Shown here: in pieces, positions 10,330-20,357 of the stretch
Layout: every line of letters starts with the position of its first letter
How positions within the stretch are numbered: position 1 is the first letter of the stretch
Source of the DNA: Priapulus caudatus
Taxonomy: Eukaryota > Priapulida > Priapulimorpha > Priapulimorphida > Priapulidae
Direction: 5' to 3'
Length of the DNA stretch: 29,431 nt
NCBI RefSeq assembly: GCF_000485595.1
Contig: NW_014579305.1
Location: 8,988 to 38,418, forward strand
Position numbers and translations under genes: made by a program
The notes under the pieces: model-generated
The model's input: the letters and a program-made list of their open reading frames with translations, nothing else
Database searches by the model: none
Told to the model about the DNA's origin: nothing

Positions 10330-10640
10330 CAGACACAGTCAATAACCCCGGCGCAATAAACAACCTGAGCGCAATCAGCAGTCCAAGCACTGTCGATGAC
10401 CCCAGCGATGTCAATGACCCCAGTGCAATAAACAACCCGAGTGCAATGTCAACAATGTCAGTGCAGTCAAAAACCCCACCACAATCAACAACCCCAGCAA
10501 TGTCAACAATGCCAGCGATGTCAACAACCGCAGCAATGTCAACAATGCCAGTGCAATCAACAACCCCAGCGCAATCAACAATGTCAATGTCAATGACCAT
10601 TGCGCAATCAATGAGCTCAGTGCAATTCACGACTTCAACA
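10330..10640. repeat. Minisatellite of CAATCAACAACCCCAGCG units, copy A
   Basis: Irregular 18-bp-based array (CAATGTCAACAATGCCAGCG, CAATCAACAACCCCAGCG and so on) filling most of the intron between transporter exons 4 and 3. It is open in several frames on both strands because the unit is a multiple of 3. This is not a gene. Confidence 0.92.
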
Positions 10641-10748
10641 GTATCTATGATCCCACTGCAATGAGAAACCCCAGGAGAATGAATGAATGACTGGAATGCC
10701 CCTGTGTACAACTCCGCCATGACGATGCGGCATGGCGGCTTGACTCAC

Positions 10749-10903
10749 CGTAAACAAAAGAGCAGTTGAGTGCCACGCCGGCGCCGAATCCGACGAGGCT
10801 ACGCAGGGCGAGGAAGGCAGCGTAGGCGGGCGCGACTGCGGCGGCGCTTCCTGCAATGGCCACCAGGGTGACGGAGGCGAGCAGGTCTGATCTGCGGGTC
10901 TGC
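10749..10903 (-). CDS. SLC22-like transporter, exon 3 (TM2-TM3)
   Basis: A 155-bp minus-strand exon from acceptor TTGGTCGCAG| to donor TTACG|GTGAGT. It reads (R)QTRRSDLLASVTLVAIAGSA, AAVAPAYAAFLALRSLVGFG, then AGVALNCSFVY. This matches the MFS signature loop followed by TM2-TM3 of SLC22 (GRRRVLLLS; AFAPNYWxFLALRFLVGFG). From memory, 155 bp is also the usual length of this exon in vertebrate organic cation transporter genes. The normal Gly-Arg-Arg signature is reduced to NRQTRR. Phases fit exons 2 and 4 exactly. The noisy second copy is at 19641-19813. Confidence 0.95.
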
Positions 10904-10964
10904 CTGCGACCAACAATGACAGACAAGCATGAGTCAGTGAAGCCTCACGATGTATTGTTGGCTG

Positions 10965-11066
10965 CAATGTATTGTTGCATTGTATGTTTGTGTTTGTATG
11001 TTTGTGTTTGTATGTTGTTGTTTGTGTTGTTGTTTGTATGTTTTGTTTTATTTGTTGTATTGTTGT

Positions 11067-11104
<38 letters not shown>

Positions 11105-11135
11105 GGTGGTGTTGTGTATGTGTTGTTGGTGGCGG
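10965..11135. repeat. GTT / TGTTTG microsatellite, copy A
   Basis: Rows of TGTATGTTTG followed by about 12 GTT triplets, in the intron between transporter exons 3 and 2. Cysteine-, threonine- or valine-rich open frames here are repeat artefacts. Confidence 0.97.
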
Positions 11136-11426
11136 TAACCATGACTACCCGCCATGCGCATGTGCGAGCTTTTCCGCGTTCATTTTGTTCGTTTAGTAAT
11201 TTACCATTATTTCGTAGGGGAGATGGTATTTGTTAGAAACTCTTGTTTTTTGTTGTTTATTAAACAAGTTCGAAAAGGCGTGGTTGTGGTCGTGATGGTG
11301 CACGTGGCAGGTGTGCGTAAGTGCACGCATTCTGTGCGCGTTCGTGCACGCGTGCATGTGCGTGCATCTGAGTGTCCGTGCGTGACGTGGAGTGCATTCA
11401 TGTCTGTGCATGCGTGCGTTGTCTAA

Positions 11427-11729
11427 AGCCTAGCGCAGACCTGCGACTTTTTCACGCAACTCAACAGCGATGCTAGAATCGCTTTAAAAATTGCTGTGAA
11501 ATCGCTACGTCTGCGGGAACATGCAATTGCAACTCGTAGCGATTCTGGTCCCTTGCGACGAATTGCAAGAAATCGAACTGTTTTGATTTTGAGCGACTCG
11601 TCGCTCCCAATTGCTCTAGAGTTGCTTCGAAATCGCATGTGTGCGCACACGCGGTGATACATTGACCGATCACTTGCGGTTGCAGGTTGCAGCAACGAGC
11701 AACCAAAAATCACAGGTCTGCGCTAGGTT
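11427..11729. mobile_element. 303-bp MITE with long TIRs and TAA duplication (Harbinger-like), copy A
   Basis: The left end AGCCTAGCGCAGACCTGCGA and the reverse complement of the right end (AACCTAGCGCAGACCTGTGA) are inverted repeats differing at 2 of 20 positions. TAA flanks both sides (11424-11426 and 11730-11732), as expected for PIF/Harbinger elements with a TWA target. The interior holds repeated AATTGCAA, TCGCTAC and GCGAC motifs but no transposase. It sits in a transporter intron and is repeated in copy B at 20358-20691. Confidence 0.85.
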
Positions 11730-11763
11730 TAACGTAACCAGTTTGATCAGCACCATTACTTAC

Positions 11764-11858
11764 CTGTTGCATACTGCCACACATCCGAGTAGATATCCGA
11801 TGAGAAAGACTTTCTCTGCCATCCACTTTAGCCACTCCCTCTCACATACCAGCTCCCA
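11764..11858 (-). CDS. SLC22-like transporter, exon 2 (end of extracellular loop, TM2 start)
   Basis: A 95-bp minus-strand exon from acceptor TTTCCGGCAG| to donor AACAG|GTAAGT. It reads WELVCEREWLKWMAEKVFLI, then GYLLGCVAVCN(R). It matches the SLC22 segment WDLVCDRAWLVPLAQSLFFAGVLVGAL that closes the large extracellular loop and enters TM2, with the WxLVC motif and its Cys intact. It starts in phase 0, and its final AG joins the G of exon 3. The 30-bp array beside its second copy (20819-21020) repeats this acceptor plus the first 16 coding bases. Confidence 0.93.
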
Positions 11859-11897
11859 CTGCCGGAAACAATCGCATATCAGATCTTATTACCCGAA

Positions 11898-11905
11898 ACA
11901 ATCAC

Positions 11906-11912
<7 letters not shown>
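11898..11912. other. Junction between block copies A and B
   Basis: Here CCCGAAACAATCACAT, part of the 30-bp array next to transporter exon 2, runs directly into AATTACTTAGCTG of the 19-bp array that precedes TBCD exon 3. The next bases (TTACTTAGCTGTCCATGTGT) match copy A from about 1723. The repeated block is therefore about 10.2 kb, and its two ends lie inside two different minisatellites. Confidence 0.75.
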
Positions 11913-12325
<413 letters not shown>

Positions 12326-12329
12326 AGCG

Positions 12330-13407
12330 GTGGCAGGTATATGATTGAGGTTTCTGTTAGGCTATTGCTGTTGCCAACTGTTGAATCTAGCAGAAGGTAT
12401 GTGACGAAAATGAAATGCAAATTGAAGCGCAAAAACGTAGAGAAATAGGAGCAAATTAAAATCATTGGTTTCCGTTGTTATGATGTGAAGACGCAGAAAT
12501 AGATCTGAATCAGGCAGTGGATTGAACTAAATTCAAACTGGGTAAAGGTAGGTCGAAATTTGGTCAAAAGTGACTGTGCTTTGTAAGCAAAACAAGTAAA
12601 AATATATCACCAGAAACTGAGAGAACCTATTAAAGTGATTACGTCACAGTAAATAGTAAAAAAAAAATAATCCACTTTTTTACAAAATATAAGTAATTCT
12701 GTTCACTTTTTATGGTTAAATTGCTGCATTATACTTCTTATTTTACTATATTGTTTGATGTGAACATACACTCGTGACTCATACATAGCCCATAGCAAGC
12801 AATTAATGTCAGGAACACTAATATCAAATCATCCTGGTTTTTTGGATTTTTAACTAGTTGAGAAACAATCTTATCAGGTAAGAATTTGACGATACGTTTA
12901 GTCCCGTTAGTTCTTACTTTTCATGTAAAAAAATGGCATAGAAAATTCGTGACATAGTCAATTTAAAAAGGCATATGCTTCATTCCTGGACTTGTTCCTC
13001 TATTCCTGTACTTCCCTCTACATCTTCGCGAATCCCGAATCGACGCTCGGAGTATGCCGTCTGGTAATCCCAACAGGTGGCGCTGATGGTTGTTTAGGTT
13101 TCTCGTCGTTGGCAACAAGCTTAGCTTAAGGTCACCCGTGTTGGACGGATACATGAGGTGTTTTGGCCGCATACGGGTTTTTTACCAGTACATACAGTCG
13201 TGCGAGCATGGACGTTTTGCTTTCCCTCCTGAAAGAAACATAATCCAGTTTACAAAGCTGAAAGAAGACTGAAATCTCCACGTCTCTTCTGTAGTCGTTT
13301 GGTAGCATACGCTACAAGGTTTTCTGATGTGATTATTTATGATTTCGTTACCATATTGGAGTATATACATATCTGAAATGAATGAAACGTCGTCAAGAGT
13401 GATCAAC
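12330..13407. other. Non-coding stretch, presumed 3' region of the SLC22-like gene, copy B
   Basis: AT-rich and co-linear with 2600-3730. No gene is recognised. It should carry the 3' UTR of the minus-strand transporter, but no clear polyadenylation signal was found by eye. Confidence 0.5.
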
Positions 13408-13548
13408 TCACTCTCTGTCCTCCCCGCCGTCGTCTGTGGTTGCTGGCAGATTCGTATCCATGGTAACCGGCAGCAGCATCACTAGCACGGATGCTGCCGC
13501 TGCCACGGCTCCAAGAATGACCAGTGGCAGCTCTGACCGGTAGTGTTC
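13408..13548 (-). CDS. SLC22-like transporter, last exon (TM12 and C-terminal tail)
   Basis: A minus-strand exon from acceptor CGTTGCAG| reading EHYRSELPLVILGAVAAAAS, VLVMLLPVTM, then DTNLPATTDDGGEDRE and a stop at 13408-13410. It matches the SLC22 ending: Pro-Leu entry into TM12, LLP-T at its end (LLLPETLGRPLPET-like), and a short acidic cytoplasmic tail. The usual Glu of the PET motif is Val here. The phase-0 start fits any of the three in-frame donors of exon 8. The stop overlaps a donor-like GTGAGT, so a longer C-terminus by further splicing cannot be excluded. The noisy second copy is at 3731-3866. Confidence 0.9.
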   Translation of the reverse strand, partial: EHYRSELPLVILGAVAAAASVLVMLLPVTMDTNLPATTDDGGEDRE

Positions 13549-13689
13549 CTGCAACGTTGCAACGCTGTTAACGACTGCCGTTGGTGACGCGCTGGAAAGA
13601 GCGAAACCGCGTTGCCAATAGGTGGCGCTGAGATTGAGCAAACATGAAGCGTTACCGCAGTAGCTCTCACAACAGTAGCTACCCGAGCG

Positions 13690-13830
13690 CTCTCACGAGC
13701 AGCCACAGGTAGGGGGCGCCGCGATGGTGCGCGTAACTCACGAGCAGCCACAGGTAGGGGGCACCGCGATGGTGCGCGTAACTTACAAGCAGCGGCAGGT
13801 AGGGCTCTGCAACCATCCGCGTCATAAAAA
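13690..13830 (-). repeat. 45-bp tandem repeat of the SLC22-like exon 8 donor, 3 units plus a relic
   Basis: On the minus strand, GGTGCCCCCTACCTGTGGCT then GCTC|GTGAGTTACGCGCACC recurs at exact 45-bp spacing. Donors follow exon ends 13787 (GTAAGT), 13742 (GTGAGT) and 13697 (GTGAGA). Each unit encodes GAPYL-x-LL plus a donor, and 45 bp keeps the frame (15 residues, VSYAHHRGAPYLWLL). A fourth, degenerate GAPYLISL copy lies upstream. Confidence 0.93.
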
Positions 13831-14112
13831 AGACGAGCGAGATCAGGTAGGGGGCACCACTCGTCGAGAAGGCCTCGAGCAGGTCGAGACAGCTGCGCGA
13901 GAGACCGCAGCATCCGTCGTCATGGTCGTCGTCGTTGCCGGGCGTGGCCAGGCGACGTGCGTCGCCGTTGTCGTCGCAGTCACGGGATGCAGCGGGGCGG
14001 GGTCGTGTCGCAGGCGCGTCCACTGCCAGCACTCCCTCGTAGAGGTAGCCGAGTAGGATGCTGATGGTGAGGATGCCGGCCGTCGTCAGGGCGACGCCCG
14101 GCAACGCCGCAC
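13787..14112 (-). CDS. SLC22-like transporter, exon 8 (TM10, acidic insert, TM11)
   Basis: A minus-strand exon from acceptor GCTCGCAG| at 14113. The first GT completes Gly begun in exon 7. It reads (G)AALPGVALTTAGILTISILL, then GYLYEGVLAVDAPATR. That corresponds to SLC22 TM10 ending in the YLYTxELYPTxxR motif, here diverged. A polar stretch with an acidic run (CDDNGDARR, GNDDDHDD) follows, then SRSCLDLLEAFSTSGAPYL, which resembles TM11 (CSSLCDIGGIITPFI in cation transporters). In most relatives TM10 and TM11 are on separate exons; here one open frame spans both. The 3' end is ambiguous: donors at exon ends 13787, 13742 and 13697 are all in frame, giving 0, 15 or 30 extra residues. The first is used for these coordinates. 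The noisy second copy is at 4180-4525. Confidence 0.82.
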
Positions 14113-14303
14113 CTGCGAGCGAGAACTAACGCTTCAGTCGAGGACGCGGTCGTTACGGTTACGAGCAGGGACGAGGGATTTGGCAGCACTGTTGCCGTGG
14201 TTACAAGTGCGGGGCTAGGTCGTCATGGTTGTCACCTCTCTACAACGGACACTATGTGTTTCTCTAGAGTGGTGAGACAAAGACTGTTGCTTACATGCAT
14301 GTA

Positions 14304-14694
14304 TGGGTCGAAATCCTAAACGGCCCGCGGGCCCGATGCGCATATTTTAAGGCTCGGGCCTGACATTTCTAATACTAGCAAGCCAGACGGGCCCGTAGAA
14401 AATCTACGTGCACATTCTATTGCTGTAGTGCAGGCCAGCCAACAGTTAAGACAGCGAGGACACCAGGGAGGACAGTGAGAATTCTGACAGCTCATTAGTA
14501 GTCACTGTATATGTTCTTTGTATTACTGTAAAGAAGCCATTGTAAAAAACTTCAAATTACAGTCTTTTATTTTTTTTAAATTTTTGCGGTATCTAAGGAA
14601 AGATGCGGGCCTGTAATTTGCCTGTCGGGCCTGTAAAATCCCTTACCTACAGGTCCGAATGGCCTGTAAATTTTCAAATTAATTTCTACCCCTG
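14304..14694. mobile_element. 391-bp hAT-like non-autonomous element with perfect 8-bp TSD
   Basis: TGCATGTA flanks both sides (14296-14303 and 14695-14702), a perfect 8-bp target duplication. The right end, read inward, is CAGGGGTAGAAATTAATTTG, a typical hAT terminus. The left end TGGGTCGAAATCC is a weaker match. The interior has several GGGCCTG and CGGGCC inverted motifs and no coding capacity. It lies in the transporter intron between exons 8 and 7 and is also present in copy A (4729-5145), so it predates the duplication or haplotype split. Confidence 0.8.
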
Positions 14695-14708
14695 TGCATG
14701 TATCAGTG

Positions 14709-15024
14709 AAGAGATGCCAACCACTACGATTTATCCGTATTTTATACGAATTTCTATTCCTTTTAGACCACTACGACCAGTTTGTATCAAACTACGAATT
14801 TCACTGTGATCGAAATTTTTTGTTGTTGTCAATTATTGTCATTGTTTTTCTATTTATTGTAATTTTTGACCCTCAGAATGCAGGAAATTGCATCTCAGAA
14901 TCAAAATTTTTTCCGGGGGGCATGCCGGACCCCCCTAGCAAACTCGGGTCACTACGCGACCCTCGAACTACTAATTTGATGGCCAGAAACTACAGATTGC
15001 TTCAAATATGTGTTGGCATCTCTG
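14709..15024. mobile_element. 316-bp TIR element present only in copy B
   Basis: Perfect 12-bp terminal inverted repeats: AGAGATGCCAAC at 14710-14721 and GTTGGCATCTCT at 15012-15023. TCAGTG flanks both sides (14703-14708 and 15025-15030). Copy A lacks the element and shows the empty site (around 5146-5168, noisy) with a single TCA-GTG. The interior has a GGGGGGCATGCCGGACCCCC near-palindrome and no transposase. The 6-bp duplication leaves the superfamily open. It sits about 11 bp inside the intron after the exon 7 donor. Confidence 0.85.
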
Positions 15025-15035
15025 TCAGTGCGTAC

Positions 15036-15259
15036 CTGTGAGGGCGGGGGTCGCGGCGGCGGCGACAAGGCAACCTGCCGCAGCCAGCTGCAGCGCGGAC
15101 GCGAGCGCCACGCGCCACCCCGCGCGCTGGCAGAGCGTGCGGGCGAGCACGAGTGCGGGCAGAGCGAAGACGCCGGCGAGGAAACAGCCTGCGTAGGCAC
15201 TGTCGGCGACGCGGGTTGGATTCACGGCCAGCCCGTAGAACACCGAGCCAACGATGCAC
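15036..15259 (-). CDS. SLC22-like transporter, exon 7 (TM7-TM8)
   Basis: A 224-bp minus-strand exon from acceptor TTGACTTACAG| to donor CACAG|GTACGC. It reads (W)CIVGSVFYGLAVNPTRVADS, AYAGCFLAGVFALPALVLAR, TLCQRAGWRVALASALQLAA, then AGCLVAAAATPALT(G). It matches the well-kept SLC22 segment from TM7 (VYYGLSLN) through the FLxGxxELPAxxxx motif of TM8 to the R-x-GRR-like loop and TM9 start. The usual Glu before Pro-Ala is replaced (VFALPA). Vertebrate cation transporter genes have a 215-bp exon here, as I recall; this one is 9 bp longer. Phases fit exons 6 and 8. A 34-bp array of acceptor-like units begins just upstream on the gene strand. The noisy second copy is at 5171-5405. Confidence 0.95.
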
Positions 15260-15269
15260 CTGTAAGTCA

Positions 15270-16650
15270 AGCCGTGACATGTAGCGGATGAACCTTCAAG
15301 ACGTGGTGGAACATGTAGCGGATGAACCTGTAAGACGGGTGGAACATGTAGCGAGGTGTGAACCTGTCAATCACTGGTGGAATCATAGCGGATGAACCAT
15401 TCAGACTGGGTGAACAATGTACGTGAACCTGTAAACGTGAGGAAATGTACAGGCGATGAACCTCAGACTGTGGAACATGGAGCGATGAACCTTAAGACGT
15501 GTGGAACATGTAGCGGATGAACCTTTAAGAGGACGTCGGTGGGAACAGTACGATGAACCTTCAAGACGTGAGTTGAACATGTAGCGGATGAACCTTCAAT
15601 GAAGTGTGGAACATGTAGCGGATGAACCTTCACGACGTGGTGAACATTTAAGCGGATTGAACTGTAAGCACTTGTTAACATGTAAGCGGATGAAACGCTT
15701 AAGGACGTTGATGGAACATGTAACTGGATGAACCTGTAAAATGATGGAACATGTTAGCGGATGAACCTTCAAGAACGTGGTGAACATGTAGCGATGAACG
15801 CTGCTAAACTGGTGAACAGTTGTAGCGAGAACCTTCAGACGTGTTGAACATGTAGGGCGGATGAAGCCTTCAGGACGCTGGTGAAATGTAGCGATGAACC
15901 TGATATAGACGTGGTGTGAACATGTAGCGTATGAACCTTGTAAGTACGTGTGGATTCACATGAGGCGTATGAACCTTTAAGACGTGTGATGCATGTAGGC
16001 GGATGTAATTCCTTCAAGAGTGTGGTGGAATCATGTAGCTGGATGAACCTCATTACGTGGTGGAGACATGTAGTCGAATGAAACCTAACGAACGTGATGG
16101 AACATGTAGCGGATCGAACATTCAAGACGGTGGTGGACATGTAGCGATGAACTTGCAAGACTTGTGATAACATGTAGCGGATGAACCTTAAGACGATGTG
16201 AACATTGTAAGGCGGATGAACTCAAGACGTGGTGGAACATCGTAGCGGATGGAACTGTAATGACATGATGAAATTATGGCGGATGAAACCTTAAGACGTG
16301 TGGGATACATGTAGCGGGATGAACCTTCAAGACGTGGTGGAACATGTAGTGATGAACGACTGTAATCGTGGTGAAACATGGTAGGCGCGATGAACCTTGT
16401 AAGAACGTGTGGAGACATTGTACGGATAACCTTCAAGACGTGGTGGACATGTAGCGATGACCTGTAAGGACGTGGTGGAATACATGTAGCGCATGAAGCT
16501 TCAACGACGTGGTGAACAGTGTAGCGGATGGAACCTTAAACGGTGGAACATTAGTGATGAACCTTCAGACGTATGGAACATGTAGGCGAATAAACCTTCA
16601 GACGTGAAATGGAAATGTAAGTGGAGTGAACCTCAAGACTGGGGAGACAT
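15270..16650 (-). repeat. 34-bp acceptor-like satellite, copy B (about 40 units)
   Basis: Same unit as 5430-8035 and heavily indel-marked, but only about half as long. It starts about 10 bp upstream (gene sense) of the exon 7 acceptor. The units carry CTTACAG|GTTCATCC or CTTGAAG|GTTCATCC on the minus strand. Confidence 0.95.
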
Positions 16651-17192
16651 AACTCATTAAATAAGTTCATTTGCGTTGGTAGATAATAGAGCTAATCTTG
16701 GTTTAATTTTTTACTTCAACCGTGTTGATCAAACGTCAGCAGTACGGATGGGACATGTACTGGTTAGTCAAGCGTTCGTAAGTCGATCGCGTTTACCGGG
16801 TTGCAGCGTCATCTTTACCCCTAACAGAATTTGGTCGCGCCGCTATTTCGTGGTCTTTCGTGTGAAATGAATTATGACATAGTGGACATCTTGTCTAGAT
16901 TCTAACTCAGGGCAGTGACTTTTTCATCGTTCTTGTTCGCTTGTGGATGATCGTGTCAAGCTACATTTATCTAATAGTGACTTGAAAATACTAGGCTTCC
17001 CCAGATACTGCAACCCTTCTCGTATACGTATAGGTATAAATAGAAACAAAATATATTAATTATATTATTCGCGATGCATATCAAATCATGTTGGGCTGAT
17101 GATTTATAGCTTATCATATTTATCAAGTGATATATTTATATCTTTATTTTATCAGACAGTAGATAATAGGAATTAATCCCTATTTTCTACTC

Positions 17193-17225
<33 letters not shown>

Positions 17226-17475
17226 TAGTATATATATATATATCAATGATCAATAAATAATGATATAATATTAACAATATATATATATAATATAGATATA
17301 GAATTAACAATGTATCCTGTTAATAATATGGCGTTGTTGTTGACTTGTACCGCAAGTAATGCAGCCTGGCAGGGGGTGCCCTTATGTAGAACCATGCGCG
17401 AATAGCTACTGAATATCGTAAGTAACAAATTATCGCAGGACACTTCCACTTCAGCTTTACTTCAACTTTATCTGA
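16651..17475. other. AT-rich intronic spacer, copy B
   Basis: Noisy counterpart of 8036-8847, with an (AT)n tract at about 17195-17290. No gene recognised. Confidence 0.6.
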
Positions 17476-17585
17476 CCATTAGCAGCAGCAGAACGATGAA
17501 CTCTCATGTCGCACGATCCTCATTGGATGCTATATGACATCGCCAGCTTCCTTGTGACTCTCCTCTCGTGTGGCGACCTCTGTTC
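17476..17585 (-). pseudogene. Broken copy of SLC22-like exon 6 (copy B)
   Basis: Counterpart of 8848-8951, about 110 bp. The acceptor TAG is kept, the donor GTAAGA is lost, and the frame is broken by one-base indels. Confidence 0.7.
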
Positions 17586-17659
17586 CTAGCCAAACGTTAA
17601 GGAGTGTGTCGCAGGGCGTTGAGTTGTAAACGTAGTAATCATGTTCCATGTAAATAATT

Positions 17660-17925
17660 AACTTAACAATTATAAGTGGTCTTCATGTTTCCATGGTAAC
17701 TGCATGCCATCTGAAATAATTGGCACTGTCGATGTTTCATGTAACGCATGCCATGAAATTAATTGTTGCCCGCTCGATGTTTCCATGATAACCGCGTGCC
17801 ATAATGAAGATAATTGGTCCTTCGATGTTTCCATGGTAACACATGGCCATGCAATATAAATTCGTGCTTCGATGTTCCATGGTAACACATAATCCTTGCA
17901 ATAATTGTCTTTAACGTAACTAGTG
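17660..17925. repeat. 43-bp minisatellite, copy B, degraded
   Basis: Noisy counterpart of 9020-9262: TTCGATGTTTCCATGGTAAC units with many indels. Confidence 0.85.
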
Positions 17926-18062
17926 GTATGAGCTTATGATATGTAATAATCTGGTCTTCAATGTAATCGGGTAAAATCTGAGCAGTGTTGATAATTTGTT
18001 TTTAATAACTATCCACGGCAACGGTAATTCCGTAAAAGTCGCTAGTCTTCTCGACATTTACC

Positions 18063-18209
18063 CTCGTCATCAAGTCGGATCCAGCAATGTTCCTGAGAGC
18101 ATGTTCTCACTATTGTTTTTGTGTGGTTGATTTTGGAGGTCAGCCTCGCAAACAGTGTTTCTGTGCGGTCTGCGTGTGCGCAGGCAGCTGAGCTTGACCA
18201 GCAGATAAG
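18063..18209 (-). pseudogene. Broken copy of SLC22-like exon 5 (copy B)
   Basis: Counterpart of 9369-9501, about 147 bp instead of 133, with frame interrupted. The PES region is only partly readable. Confidence 0.7.
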
Positions 18210-18289
18210 CTGTGTTAGAAGTTGTGTAAAGGGCTAATAACGACAGTTGGTAGGCTTAAAGTCATTCCATTCACTTAGCTGCTCCTCTC

Positions 18290-18625
18290 TACCCCTCTTC
18301 TGCTTTATCGCTCGTCCTCATTCTTCGCTTGCTCTCTCGTTCTCTCCTCTCACATCTCTCTCTGCTCCCCTCTTCTCTCTCTCTAGTATATATTATAGCT
18401 ATTATATCTCGTCCTCCCTTCCCTCCCCGCCCCTCTCCCTCTCTGCCTCCCTCCTCTCCCTCCCTCTCCGCCTCCCCCCCCCTCTCTCTTTCTCTTCGTC
18501 TCAATCTCTCTCTCTCCCTTTCTCTTAGACATCTGTTCCTCTTCATCTCGTCTTGGCCTCTCTGTCTGTCTCTCTCTCTTCTCCCTACTCGATTCGCTCA
18601 GTCTCTGTTTCTGTGTCTCTCTGAT
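18290..18625. repeat. CT-rich microsatellite, copy B
   Basis: CTCTCT and CCCTCTCC runs co-linear with 9588-9825 but considerably diverged, including TATATTATAGCTATTATATC inserted in the middle. Confidence 0.93.
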
Positions 18626-19002
18626 CATACTTGTCCAAATCTCAAGTACGGTTAACACGAGCCCGACGGCATCTCGCTTATTTTAATGCATAGGAACAAG
18701 TGAACACGCACAATCGACAAGTTTTATGGCCACAGATTGCATAACTAGACAGAGGGCACTACACTCGAGAGTGGCATACCTGCCAGAGATGTAACATGTT
18801 ATGTGTTACGAGTCTGCGTCGGCTGATGCGGCTGGCTGTCTTGCTGGCTCGCGTTGACGCGCTAATATCATACACGCATGCGATACACACTAACACACGC
18901 AAACCACTACATAACAACTAACCACACCGAACACACGAACCGATTCACATAAGCCTCTCCAACTGCCCGTTGGGGCGAGGTAACCAACCTCGCTGCACTC
19001 AC

Positions 19003-19192
19003 AATATAGCCTCATTCAAGAACGGACGATGCCCAGACGAATTAAGTCGCAAGCTGGTAGATTGGGCGCCACGTGTTCATGCAGGGCGGGGCGAGGACGT
19101 GACCGGCTGCAACAGGCAGTTTAGCGAGGCAGATTGACGCGACAGACAGGCCAAGCATCGTTTTCCGCTGCCGCGCAACATTGTGCGCACTG
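19003..19192 (-). pseudogene. Broken copy of SLC22-like exon 4 (copy B)
   Basis: Counterpart of 10151-10316, about 190 bp instead of 166. The donor GTGAGTGCAG and acceptor TTTCCAGCAG are both still recognisable, with many insertions between them. Confidence 0.75.
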
Positions 19193-19209
19193 CTGGAAAC
19201 ACCAGGAAG

Positions 19210-19565
19210 CAGACACAGTCAAGTAACGCCCGGCGCAATAAAAACACTGAAGCCGCAATCAGGCAGTCCAAGCAACTGTCCGATGACTCCCAGCGATTCA
19301 ATGAACCCAGTGCAATAAACAACGGGACGAGTGCAATTCAACATGTCAGTGAGTCAAAACCGCCACCACAATCACAACCCCCCAGCAATGTCAACAATGG
19401 CCAGCGATGTCAACAACCCGCAGCAATGTCAACTAGCAGTGCAATGCAACAACCCCAGCGCAATCAACAATGTCATATGTCATGGACCATTGCTGGCAAT
19501 CAATGAGCTCAGTGCGCAATCGACGACTTCAACAGTATCTATGATCCCATCTGCAATGAGAAACG
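19210..19565. repeat. Minisatellite of CAACCCCAGCG units, copy B
   Basis: Noisy counterpart of 10330-10640 in the exon 3-4 intron. Confidence 0.88.
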
Positions 19566-19640
19566 CCCAGAGAATGAATGAATGACTGGGAATGCCCTGT
19601 TACAACTCGCCATGACGAGCGGCATGGCGGCTTGATTCTA

Positions 19641-19813
19641 CCGGTAAGACAAAGAGGCAGTTGAGTGCCTAACGTCCGGCGCCGAATCCGATCGATGGCT
19701 GACGCGGGCGAGGTAAGGCAGCGATGATGGCGTGTCCGCGATCTGCTGGCGCGCTCCTGCATGGCCACCATTGCGGTGCACGAGGCGAGAGGTCCTTATT
19801 CTGTGGGCCGTGC
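19641..19813 (-). pseudogene. Broken copy of SLC22-like exon 3 (copy B)
   Basis: Counterpart of 10749-10903, about 173 bp instead of 155. TM2-TM3 coding is recognisable in pieces over three frames, and the donor GTGAGT has changed. Confidence 0.75.
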
Positions 19814-19889
19814 CTGCCGACCAATCAATGACAGACCAACAATGAGTCGGTGAACGCCTCACGATGTATCCGTTGCTTCAGTGTATTGT

Positions 19890-20040
19890 TGCATTGTACT
19901 GGTTTGTGTTTGGTATGTTGTTGTTTGTTGTGTTGTTTGTATGGTTTGCTTTATTTGTTGTATTGTTGTTGTTGTTGTTGTTGTTGTTGTGTTGTTGGTG
20001 TCTGTTGTTTGGTGTGTTGTGTATGTGTTGTTTGGTGCGG
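19890..20040. repeat. GTT microsatellite, copy B
   Basis: About 9 GTT triplets plus TGTTTG motifs, the counterpart of 10965-11135. Confidence 0.93.
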
Positions 20041-20357
20041 TAACCAATGTACTACTCCGCCGTGCGCATCGTGCGATGCTTTTTCAGGCTTTCATTTTGT
20101 TCGTTTAGTAATTATACATATTTCGTAGGGGCAGATGGAATGTTGTTAACAACCAATTGTTTTTGTTGTTTATTAAACTAAGTCGAAAAGGCGTGGTTTT
20201 TGGTCGTGATGTGGCATCGTGCAGGTTAGTGCGTAAAGGTGCAGCCGCATTCTCTGCGCGGGTCGTCACTGCGTGCATGGTGCGTGCATCTGGAGTGTCC
20301 GTGCATGAAGTGGAGTGCATTCGCATTGCGCTGGTGCATGCGTTGCGCTTTGTCTAA

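Noticed and set aside
10250-10720. 156-codon minus-strand frame rich in Val/Ile/Ala/Asp
   Set aside because: Translation of the 18-bp intronic minisatellite. It crosses the exon 4 acceptor out of the exon's frame.
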